Assembly (NCBI GenBank): GCA_930990125.1
Contig: CAKNOI010000013.1
Span: 1-35,728, forward strand
DNA from: an uncultured Clostridiaceae bacterium
GTDB taxonomy: Bacteria > Bacillota > Clostridia > TANB77 > CAG-508
Reading direction: 5' to 3'
Length of the DNA stretch: 35,728 bases
The position numbers and the translations under genes are program-made. Within the stretch, counting starts at the first letter, position 1. Every line of letters starts with the position of its first letter. The notes under the pieces were generated by a model. It worked only from the letters and a program-made list of their open reading frames with translations. It made no database searches and had not been told where the DNA came from. Below, in pieces: positions 7,588 to 14,368 of the stretch.

Positions 7588-9053
7588 TATTATCACCTTG
7601 CCTTTGTGATATCTCTTTGTCATTTGCTAACTTATTTACATACTCTGTGTTTTGAAAATTATTTTTTCTTTGTGTATGGTTGTTTCGAGAATAACTATCA
7701 AAATTTCCTTCCGCCATTTTTGCACCAACACCCAAATATGCAGTTGTAGCCTTAGCACCACCTCTTACAATATTTCCTGCAACTGTCTTTGCCTTGCTTC
7801 CTTTACTTAAACTATCCTTATTTTCTCCATTAGATTTAGTGATATTTACTGTATTCTTTTCTTTTGGTACAACATCCCTAATAGGGTTTACATTACCGTT
7901 ATAGTCTTTTTCTGCACTTAAATTCATTGTAGGATTTATTACTGATTTTGCTCTTGATACAAAACCTTTTAAACCTCCACCAGAATTGTCGCCATTTGTG
8001 TTGCCACCATTATTATTTCCAGTTGTTGGTGTTTTAAATTGCTCTTTTATAGCTGCTAAACCAAATCCAGCCATTGCACCCATACCAATTACACGATTTG
8101 TCATTTGTTCATTGTCTACTCCGGCAATTCTTGAAGTTAGATTTTGTAGACAATTTAATAAAGCATCTGCTAGTGGTAATATCATCATAGCCCATATAAG
8201 AGATACTGCCCAGCCACCACCACTTGGAAGAAATGCTAAATATATAAGGAATAAGAAACAATATATAAATTGCATAAATATATTCATAATAATTTGTCCA
8301 CCCCAAATAGCTGCTGCTGTAACATTTTTATTTACTATCCATAAAGCTGCTGCAATAGGTGTAAATATTGTAAATATAATAATCGTGAATTGTCTTACAA
8401 TAAATTTTATATTTAACTTAACAAAAAGATATATGAACATTGCTATAACCAATGCTGTTGTTATAGCATTTCCAGTCCTTATGCTTGTTAGCATACTGTC
8501 GCCAAGTGATGATTCAAGAGAACCACTATTTGCAGCTGTTACTAATAAATAAACAAGACTATTATTTACATACAAAAGAAATCTTATAAATAGTGGGGCA
8601 AGAGCAATAGCAACACCACCAAAACATAGTCGCATTAAACTATCTTTTGCTTCGTTCTTTTTTGCTGTATTCATACCAGCATTCATAATCTTATATGAAA
8701 GTATAAATACGGCAATTAGAATTAAACAACCACTAATTATAGCAAAAACTTTGTACCAATTCATAGTCTTGTCCCATAGTTCTTGCGTAAAAGGAGATAA
8801 AGCATCTGCACTTTGCCTATTATTGAAAATCAATTCATCATAATCTTTGAAACCTACATTTGCATCTTCACCTGTGGTGAAATCAAAAACTGTCTGGGCA
8901 ATACCACCGTATGCACTCTGCAATTATTTTTTCAAAAAGTGATCCATCTTCACTTTTTATTTGTTCTTTAAAATCAGTTTCAGCAAAACAAAACGGAGAT
9001 AATAAAAAAAGTATAGTAATTACAATTACAAAACTTTTAACTACTTTCTTCAA
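7571..9053 (-). CDS. VirB6/TrbL-like conjugation channel protein, one CGG +1 site
   Basis: A 493-residue polytopic membrane protein of the type IV secretion channel. Start is TTG 9053, with AGGAGG 7 bases upstream. Residues 1-24 form a signal peptide (VIVITILFLLSPFCFA). The zero frame then meets CGG at 8907-8909; skipping the C gives Gly49 and continues as GGIAQTVFDFTTGED without a break. Five or more membrane segments follow (about 90-300), with the charge pattern of TrbL/VirB6 proteins, then a hydrophilic Asn/Gly/Lys-rich tail. Without the shift the signal peptide and the channel domain are in different frames. The gene overlaps the M23 gene by 17 bases and follows VirB4 after a 51-base structured leader. 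Confidence 0.85.
8907..8909 (-). other. CGG +1 recoding site (VirB6-like, Gly49)
   Basis: Codon context ATA CGG TGG. Skipping C gives ATA GGT GGT and joins the signal peptide region to the channel domain. Confidence 0.8.
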
Positions 9054-9104
9054 ACTATTGCCTCCTATTTTTTAAGGTAGGGCAATAGAAAACACTATAT
9101 TATT
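9054..9104 (-). promoter_or_regulatory. Structured leader with TTGCCCT motif, before VirB6-like gene
   Basis: On the minus strand CTATTGCC can pair with GGCAATAG, which directly precedes the TTG start and includes the end of AGGAGG. CCTA/TAGG can pair inside. The motif TTGCCCT (AGGGCAAT at 9079-9086 on plus) is shared with three other leaders of the element. Confidence 0.35.
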
Positions 9105-10924
9105 TTAGGTAAATACAAATTGTTCTTCATAAGGTGTTATTACAAATTTAATTGCAGTAACACTATTGTTTAAACTTATAATACATTGACCTGGACTTGC
9201 CGCAGTTAAGAAATTTTTTGTTCCTTCTGATAGATTAAAGAAATCTACAACAGCATCAACAGAACCAGGACTTTGCTTAAAGATATACCTAGTTGAGCAG
9301 ATATTTATTATTGTTTTTCCGTTCTTCCGAGTTTAGAAATTCATCTATGAATTGGCTACCGTATAAATAATGGCACATTATATTTACGACCTCTACGAGC
9401 CACATTTACTAAAAATTCTGCTGATTCTTGATATTTTAAAAATAACCAAGCCTCATCACATACGATAATTTTCTTTTTATCTCTATTTTTTAATACATAC
9501 TTTTGCCAAACCCAAGTTAAAATTACGAAACTTGCATATAACTTAGTAAATTCATCCTTAACCTCTGACATATCAAAGCAAATAATATCTTCACTTGATA
9601 AAATCTTACTTTCACAGTCAAACATACCGTAAAGAGTTTCCTTTTAAGAAAGGTACTAATATATTTGATAATTCTTCACAATTACCTCTTTCTTTTAGTT
9701 TTCTTTGAAAGTCTGACAAAGTAGGCATTTTCTTTGGTATTCTTCCTATTGCATATTTTCCATTGTCTAATCTGCCACCCTTTTTTTCAAATAGAGAATT
9801 TACATCACTTGTGATACCTTTTTCTGCATAAAGTTGATTTACAACTATTTCTATTTCTGTGTTTTCTGTACCTGTTAAAGTTCTTCCATAATTTCTACAA
9901 ATAGTACCAAGTAATGCTCTTATTTCTGCCACTTTATCTAAGATATTGATAAATTGCATATTACCTTTGGTATCTGGCTCAATTTCAAATGGATTTACAC
10001 CTGCAGATTTTCCTTGTTCTATTTTAATTACTTTTCCACCAAGCATTTTAGTAAGATTTGTATATTCTCCTTCAACATCTATAAAAAAAGCACCACAACC
10101 GAGTAGTTGCAATGTTTCTAGCAGTTAATGTTTTAAGTGCTACACTTTTACCACCTCCACTTGTACCACAAATAAATACATGAGGGTTAGGTAGGGTAGG
10201 TGGACCAATAAAAGTATCAACATATACAGGAGCATTTGTATACATATTTCTCCCTATGAAAATACCTCTATCATGTGAAAGATTAGGGTTAGATATTGGT
10301 ATTAAAGTGGCAATTCCGACCTGCGACCATATTTCTTTCGTAATTTGGAATAGGTACTTCACCAGTAGGAAGCATTGTTTTTAGACCTTCAACTTGCCTA
10401 AATGTTAAAGTTCTTATCATAGCAGTCTTTTTATTTAATTCACTTTCCAATATCTTTGTCTTTTCGTTTAAATCTTCAAGAGTTTCAGCATTCACAGAAA
10501 TAAAAATTGTAGCAAAAAAGAGTTTATCTTGATTTGTTTGAATAAGCATTCTTAGATCTTCTAAATCTCCAATTTGCTTTTCTAACTCTGGAAGATGCAA
10601 AATATTACCTTGTCTTGAATATGTTGCATATTCAGACTGACTTTGCACTAATTTTTTAGTTAATTGGTTAATTACATTGCCATTACTTGAAGGCTCTATT
10701 TTTACAGAAATATTGATATTTCCAATATGAAATAAGTCATCAAGCCAACTAACCCAAGTCTGTTCAGGGTAAATTGTCATTGCAAAAATTCTTGTAAATT
10801 TGTTATATCCTAAAATTAAATAATCTTTTTTCTCTTGCAATGTTTCAGGAAGCAGTATGTCTGCCATAGTAGGAATATTATCAAATATGTTTATTTCTTT
10901 TTGCTTTTTGTTTTTTCCCAACAT
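9105..10924 (-). CDS. VirB4-type conjugation ATPase, five CGG +1 frameshift sites
   Basis: A 604-residue AAA+ motor of the type IV secretion system if five +1 shifts occur; it energises pilus assembly and substrate transfer at the membrane. Start is ATG 10924. Residues 1-200 form the VirB4 N-terminal domain. Walker A is GTSGGGKS (253-260), followed by FFIDVEGEY. Walker B is IIVCDEAW (485-492), then ARRGRKYNV and a C-terminus ending FVFT. In plain reading the gene falls into six pieces, each joined at a CGG codon: 10316-10318 (Gly203), 10099-10101 (Gly275), 9627-9629 (Gly432), 9359-9361 (Gly521) and 9319-9321 (Gly534). The span of 1820 bases minus five skipped bases is exactly 605 codons. There are no other indels or stops, which argues against ordinary decay. 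It overlaps the TraC-like gene by 44 bases. Confidence 0.88.
9319..9321 (-). other. CGG +1 recoding site (VirB4, Gly534)
   Basis: Codon context GAA CGG AAA. Skipping C gives GAA GGA AAA and continues as GKTIINICSTRYIFK. It lies only 13 codons after the previous site. Confidence 0.8.
9359..9361 (-). other. CGG +1 recoding site (VirB4, Gly521), CGG followed by stop
   Basis: Codon context ATA CGG TAG: a zero-frame stop follows the CGG directly. Skipping C gives ATA GGT AGC, reading PLFIGSQFIDEF. Confidence 0.82.
9627..9629 (-). other. CGG +1 recoding site (VirB4, Gly432)
   Basis: Codon context TTA CGG TAT. Skipping C gives TTA GGT ATG and continues as GMFDCESK. The zero frame stops three codons later. 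Confidence 0.8.
10099..10101 (-). other. CGG +1 recoding site (VirB4, Gly275)
   Basis: Codon context ACT CGG TTG. Skipping C gives ACT GGT TGT, reading ATTGCGAFFIDVEGEY just after Walker A. Confidence 0.82.
10316..10318 (-). other. CGG +1 recoding site (VirB4, Gly203)
   Basis: Codon context GGT CGG AAT. Skipping C gives GGT GGA ATT, reading VAGGIATLIPIS, joining the N-terminal and ATPase domains. Confidence 0.82.
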
Positions 10925-11621
10925 ATAAGTTTTTTCCTCCTTCCTTTAAATTGCTAATATTTATAGCAGAATTTTTGTTTAATTCTCTATAAATTAAATT
11001 GTATAATTCATCTTCATTTAATATTTCACAAACGATTTTTGCTCTCAATAAATTTCCTGTAAAAGACAATGACTTTCTGTTTAATTCTTCTAAGGCTTTA
11101 TCATAAGTGCCATCATAACTTATAATTGCATAGTTTTTTACAACAGAAATAGTCCTGTTTTCCATAAGATTTTGTAAATAGTCAATTAGATATTCCTTAT
11201 ATTCTCTAATCTTTACATTGCTTGTTTTATTTTTCTTAATAAGAGATATGACTTTACTTGTGTCTATGAACTCTGTTGTAGAAAAAAATTGAACTGGAAA
11301 ATCTATTGCAAGAGCTGTTTGAATTAGCACATTTTCAATAGAATCTTGTTCAGAATTTGAAAGCATATTATAATCTATGTTTCCAAGCCTTATAACATTT
11401 GAATATCTATTACCTAAGCAAATAATATTGTCTTTAATTTTAATTTGTAAAATATCAGTTAGTTGTTTTTTACCTTTTTTATCATTCTTATCTGCATTTT
11501 TGTCTTTTGTATCTATACTGTGTTTTGGTGCATTTACATTTTTCTTTTTATTGTTTAAATAAATGGCTGTACCTATAACAAAAAGTACAGTTAAAACTAA
11601 AAATATAATCATTATTACCAT
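10881..11621 (-). CDS. TraC-like membrane-anchored transfer protein
   Basis: A 246-residue protein with one N-terminal membrane segment (about 4-24), a charged Lys/Asp linker to about residue 55, and a domain with LQIKIKDNIICLGNRYSNVIRL. That domain resembles the N-terminal TraC-like domain found upstream of VirB4 in Gram-positive conjugation regions. Start ATG 11621 is chosen for its spacing from GAGGTG; a GTG at 11630 lies within the SD itself. The gene overlaps PrgI by 7 bases and VirB4 by 44 bases, indicating tight translational coupling. It has no CGG codon. Confidence 0.6.
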   Translation of the reverse strand: MVIMIIFLVLTVLFVIGTAIYLNNKKKNVNAPKHSIDTKDKNADKNDKKGKKQLTDILQIKIKDNIICLGNRYSNVIRLGNIDYNMLSNSEQDSIENVLIQTALAIDFPVQFFSTTEFIDTSKVISLIKKNKTSNVKIREYKEYLIDYLQNLMENRTISVVKNYAIISYDGTYDKALEELNRKSLSFTGNLLRAKIVCEILNEDELYNLIYRELNKNSAINISNLKEGGKNLYVGKKQKAKRNKHI

Positions 11622-11908
11622 TTCAAACACCTCTTATATACAAAGTATTTTTTACGAAATAGGTATTTTAAGGCATAAAAAAAGAACTTATCAAAGTTCT
11701 GCTCACCTATTTTTAGAAAAGTACACAATAAAAAGAAACTTGCAATTAGTAAAATAAATATTATTTTTAATACTATTGGAAGTGGTGTAGCAAGTAAAGC
11801 CAAACTTGATGCACCTAGCATTAAATATACTACTTGCCTTAAACTAAGGTATCCACCGAAGATTTTTTCTTCGCGTTTAATATCAAATGGAACTTTAAAT
11901 ACTCTCAT
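11615..11908 (-). CDS. PrgI family protein (VirB3-like)
   Basis: A 97-residue protein that starts MRVFKVPFDIKREEKIFGG, the hallmark of PrgI-family transfer proteins, followed by two membrane segments (about 25-60) and a basic C-terminus. PrgI proteins play the VirB3 role at the inner base of Gram-positive type IV secretion systems, next to VirB4. Start ATG 11908 lies 6 bases after AGGTG. It sits between VirB2-like and TraC-like genes, as in related elements. The out-of-frame CGG in IFGG (TTC GGT) is read normally. Confidence 0.85.
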   Translation of the reverse strand: MRVFKVPFDIKREEKIFGGYLSLRQVVYLMLGASSLALLATPLPIVLKIIFILLIASFFLLCTFLKIGEQNFDKFFFYALKYLFRKKYFVYKRCLKW

Positions 11909-11917
11909 AAGCATCAC

Positions 11918-12310
11918 CTATCCACCAAGTAATCCACCAGTATTGTTAGTTGCTACATTAACAATTATTCCAGCGATTATAAGACTTGCACCTAAAACAA
12001 CGCCACCACCACATATCCAGGCAAGTGAACCAATACTTTCAGCTCTTTTTTGAGGGTTATTTGAGTTTGCTATCATCTTTATTGCGGCAACTACAACACT
12101 TGCAAAGATAAGAACACCACCAAGTGGCATTGCGATAGAAGTAATTACTCTTTTTATATTATCCGTTGCTTGTGTTACTTCGGCTGTTCCAATAGTAGTT
12201 CCACCTTCAGCTGCAAAAACCATATTAGTTTTTATAGCAAATAATGTAAGCATTGTTCCTATGGCTTTTAGTTTAGAAACTACATGCTTTTTACTTTTCT
12301 TTAAACTCAT
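11918..12310 (-). CDS. VirB2/TrbC-like transfer pilin
   Basis: A 130-residue protein with an export signal at its N-terminus (ending NMVFAAEG), a short polar stretch and two membrane helices (about 60-83 and 100-122), followed by a glycine-rich end (NNTGGLLGG). This is the layout of VirB2/TrbC-type subunits that form the transfer pore or pilus. Small, abundant subunits often need their own translation control, and the gene is preceded by the most elaborate structured leader in the window (12311-12368). Confidence 0.75.
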   Translation of the reverse strand: MSLKKSKKHVVSKLKAIGTMLTLFAIKTNMVFAAEGGTTIGTAEVTQATDNIKRVITSIAMPLGGVLIFASVVVAAIKMIANSNNPQKRAESIGSLAWICGGGVVLGASLIIAGIIVNVATNNTGGLLGG

Positions 12311-12368
12311 TTAAACATCATCTCCTTATATAGTGTTAGGGCAAACTTTAAGGAGATTTACTATATAC
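12311..12368 (-). promoter_or_regulatory. Pseudoknot-like leader with TTTGCCCT, covering SD of the VirB2-like gene
   Basis: On the minus strand four segments occur in the order TATATAGT, ATCTCCTT, ACTATATA, AAGGAGAT. The first pairs perfectly with the third (8 bp) and the second with the fourth (8 bp), so the helices cross, as in an H-type pseudoknot or two competing hairpins. AAGGAGAT is the SD of the VirB2-like gene. The loop holds TTTGCCCT (AGGGCAAA at 12338-12345 on plus). Confidence 0.5.
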
Positions 12369-12617
12369 TTAAATCATATTTTTAAAGTGTACGAAGATAG
12401 GGGGAATTGATAAGAAAAATATTATTACTATCAATAGACTTGGTACAGCTATTAAAAATTTTGATTTTAGCTTTTGTGATTTTATCAAACACCCTATGGC
12501 TAGCAAAATCAAAGATAATATTAGCAAACTTACTAATACAATAAGTGTAATCTTAAATACTATAAATAGGGTGGATGAAACAATATTTTCAAAATTATTC
12601 ATATAATTATCTAACAT
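12369..12617 (-). CDS. Small two-helix membrane protein
   Basis: I do not recognise a family. The 82-residue product has two strong membrane helices (about 15-46 and 52-75) separated by a short basic loop (KSQKLKSK). It is preceded by AAGGAG. Position just upstream of the VirB2-like pilin suggests a role in the transfer channel, perhaps as an auxiliary subunit or Maff2-like protein, but that is inference from context only. Confidence 0.6.
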   Translation of the reverse strand: MLDNYMNNFENIVSSTLFIVFKITLIVLVSLLILSLILLAIGCLIKSQKLKSKFLIAVPSLLIVIIFFLSIPPIFVHFKNMI

Positions 12618-12629
12618 ACAATCAGCTCC

Positions 12630-13401
12630 TTATGTAGTGTTATCAGTATATTTATTGATAATTGTTTTTTTATAGTAAGATAAGAAATTATCTGTATTAT
12701 AGCTTTTACATAGATTATAGAGATTTATTAGTTCTTCTCTTTTTACCCTTGATAATATATTTTGAAATTGCTCTATTTCTAACTGATAAAGAGTATATAA
12801 GATGATTTTTAGCATTTCTATTTTGTCATCTTGAAATGTCTTTAAAATGTCAACAGTATAATTAAATTCTAATTTTTCAATCAATTCATAAAAATTTTGT
12901 GAAATTTTAGGGCTTTTATTTATTATTAAATTAAATAAATCATCAATCATCTTTATATCTATCTCTATCTCTCCGTAACAAATTTGTTACAGGTGTGTTA
13001 CTACTTGTTACTTCACCGTTACATTGTAACATTTTATATTTTTCTCTATGCTTTCTAACTCTTGCAGCACTAGAACCTTCGCTACCGATTAAATCTTGCA
13101 TTTCTGATAGCATAAATGTATCTTCATCAAAAAATTCAATGGTCTTTGTTTTTTCAAGTGCTGTTAATAATATCTTAACAATAGTTACATCTTCATCAAG
13201 TGTCATAGCAATTTCTTCTGCCATAGATTCGCATAAATGTTCATATACAAAGATTCCTTCACTTTTAAGAAGTTTTAATTGCAATTTTAGATAGATTAGT
13301 AGTATCTTATCCCCATCTGGCAACTTACGGAGAAATTTACTTGTTTTATTATCAAAAAAAGTATCATATAACTTCAACCAGTAATATCTCTTTTCTTTCA
13401 A
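12630..13401 (-). CDS. Phage replisome organiser-like protein, possibly extended by a CGG +1 shift
   Basis: The first 142 residues match the N-terminal domain of phage replisome organisers (YWLKLYDTFFDNK, KFLRKLPDGDKILLIYLKLQLKLL, then GSEGSSAARVRKHREK), a helix-turn-helix replication-initiation domain used by element-borne replication systems. The zero frame meets CGG at 12973-12975 and then stops 11 codons later at 12943. Skipping the C gives Gly143 and runs on as GEIEIDIKMIDDLFN into a 114-residue helical C-terminal domain ending at 12630, for 256 residues in all. Alternatively the two halves are separate overlapping genes: ATG 12950 exists, but without a well-placed SD. Related proteins can carry Arg/Asp-rich tails like the zero-frame end, so this is the weakest of the 14 recoding sites. 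Confidence 0.65.
12973..12975 (-). other. Candidate CGG +1 recoding site (replication protein, Gly143)
   Basis: Codon context TTA CGG AGA. Skipping C gives TTA GGA GAG and fuses the organiser domain to the downstream frame. The zero-frame product LRRDRDRYKDD is also plausible, so this site is ambiguous. Confidence 0.5.
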
Positions 13402-13661
13402 GTTTCTCCCTCCTCATCTTTCATAAAAGGTGCATCATCTATGTCCTGCATATTCATAATATTATCAAATAAGTCATTTTCCATTTGTTGATTTTGTAAT
13501 TGAGTAACTGCAATTTCTTCCAATAAAACCATATCATTTTCATAACCGTTAATTTCAATATTATTGTCCGTATCAACAGTTATTGAAATTAGTTCTGTTC
13601 CTCTTTTTATCAATATTGCAATATCTTCATTACTTTTTGTTATAATTTTGCGAATTTTCAT
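13398..13661 (-). CDS. Small acidic hypothetical protein of the element
   Basis: An 87-residue protein with no recognised family. The first half forms beta strands (KIRKIITKSNEDIAIL, ELISITVDTDNNIEING) and the second half is acidic and helical (DLFDNIMNMQDIDDAPFMKDEEGET). It overlaps the replication gene by 4 bases (ATGA) and the DUF3789-like gene by 32 bases, so it is translationally coupled to both. SD: AGGAGGTGATACAGT before ATG. Confidence 0.7.
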   Translation of the reverse strand: MKIRKIITKSNEDIAILIKRGTELISITVDTDNNIEINGYENDMVLLEEIAVTQLQNQQMENDLFDNIMNMQDIDDAPFMKDEEGET

Positions 13662-13764
13662 ACTGTATCACCTCCTCATCTGATTTTTTACCTGCTAAAA
13701 TGCAAGCATATAAAAAGAGGCTTATATTAGCCCCTATAATTAAACCAATTATAAATTGTACCAT
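13630..13764 (-). CDS. DUF3789-like membrane microprotein
   Basis: A 44-residue protein with AGGAG at a good distance before ATG 13764. It has one membrane helix near the N-terminus (QFIIGLIIGANISLFLYACI) and a polar tail (GKKSDEEVIQYENSQNYNKK). Small proteins of this pattern (DUF3789) are common next to replication genes in Firmicute conjugative elements. Their role is unknown. It is the first gene of the element read from the right end. Confidence 0.7.
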   Translation of the reverse strand: MVQFIIGLIIGANISLFLYACILAGKKSDEEVIQYENSQNYNKK

Positions 13765-13788
13765 TTTTAACATCTCCTAAAAAAATAC

Positions 13789-13903
13789 TGGGGGAAAGAT
13801 TTTTTGAATGGGGGAAACAGAAAAATGCCCAAATATAAAGGTTTTTACATCTGCCCCCAAAGTTCCCCCAGAGGTTATTTTTGATGCCCCCAAATTCCCC
13901 CAA
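13789..13903. repeat. Six G5/C5 iteron-like repeats near the element end
   Basis: TGGGGGAAA occurs at 13789-13797 and 13809-13817 on plus. The opposite orientation occurs at 13852-13860 (TGCCCCCAA), 13863-13870 (TTCCCCCA), 13885-13893 (TGCCCCCAA) and 13895-13903 (TTCCCCCAA). Centres are about 20, 43, 10.5, 22 and 10 bases apart, close to whole helical turns. They lie directly upstream of the replication gene cluster in a very AT-rich region. Likely roles are a replication origin, operator sites or recombination-accessory sites. Confidence 0.6.
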
Positions 13904-13984
13904 AAAGTAGTTTTATAATAAACTTTTTCAATTTTTCTTAAACCATATTAAACTATTTTAAATTTTTGCAATTTTTCAAAAAAA

Positions 13985-14013
13985 TTGACAAACCCTCTAT
14001 TTTAAAGTATAAT
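13985..14013 (+). promoter_or_regulatory. Perfect sigma-A promoter facing out of the element
   Basis: TTGACA (13985-13990), a 17-base spacer and TATAAT (14008-14013) match the consensus exactly. It points right, towards the tRNA-like attachment site and its terminator. In the integrated element the transcript would be short. In an excised circle it would read into the opposite end of the element. Confidence 0.75.
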
Positions 14014-14085
14014 ATCAAAAAAATACTGTTTTATGAAATGATTTATAATATGCAGGGATGAAATATATTTTAGAGCGTATGCCAA

Positions 14086-14130
14086 CTACGAACTTCGAGG
14101 TCGGGGGTTCGAATCCCTCCAGACGCACCA
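14086..14130 (+). other. tRNA-Arg(ACG) 3' fragment, probable element attachment site
   Basis: From an anticodon-loop-like CTACGAA (14086-14092), through variable loop AGGTC and T-arm GGGGG TTCGAAT CCCTC, to acceptor CAGACGC and ACCA at 14130, this matches the 3' half of a Firmicute tRNA-Arg with anticodon ACG. The 5' half is missing: nothing upstream at the right distance pairs with CAGACGC, and GCCAA before the loop does not pair with CTTCG. A 3' tRNA fragment at the edge of a conjugative element is what integration into a tRNA gene leaves at one end. A remnant TAGAGCGTATG (14071-14081) resembles the D-arm side. Confidence 0.65.
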
Positions 14131-14163
14131 AAACGAGAGCTAGTTCATAGCTCTCGTTTTTCT
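14131..14163 (+). terminator. Rho-independent terminator after the tRNA fragment
   Basis: AAACGAGAGCTA (14131-14142) pairs perfectly with TAGCTCTCGTTT (14148-14159) around a 5-base loop, followed by T-rich sequence. It directly follows the CCA end, as expected for the native tRNA gene terminator, and marks the chromosomal side of the junction. Confidence 0.85.
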
Positions 14164-14177
14164 TTATCCTATTTTAT

Positions 14178-14316
14178 TTATCCACATATCCACACCTTTC
14201 TTTTCCACTCTATTTTCTTTACCCTTATTACTATTTGACTATTTTATTTTTTTTGTGGAAATTGTCGAAATTGGTTTTATTCTAGGTGTTGATAATGTGG
14301 ATAACTTTGTGGATAA
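14178..14316. promoter_or_regulatory. DnaA-box cluster in non-coding chromosomal gap
   Basis: The 205-base gap between the tRNA terminator and the oxidoreductase gene holds three perfect DnaA boxes: TTATCCACA at 14178-14186 and its inverse TGTGGATAA at 14296-14304 and 14308-14316. A near match, ATATCCACA, is at 14186-14194. The last two are 12 bases apart. The gap is AT-rich. No dnaA, dnaN or rpmH gene is near, so I read it as a DnaA-binding or titration site rather than oriC. Confidence 0.6.
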
Positions 14317-14368
14317 TTTCTGGATTGTTCTATTTTTTTATTTCTTAACATAATCATTTTCACATATT

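Noticed and set aside
7986-8552. Plus-strand frame of 188 codons opposite the VirB6-like gene
   Set aside because: No SD and no recognisable domain; the minus-strand gene has a clear signal peptide and membrane layout.
14054-14130. A complete functional tRNA-Arg gene
   Set aside because: The promoter and terminator tempt, but the 5' acceptor strand and the anticodon stem do not pair, so only the 3' half is tRNA-like.
14178-14316. Chromosomal oriC
   Set aside because: DnaA boxes are good, but dnaA, dnaN, rpmH or gyrase genes are absent from the neighbourhood.
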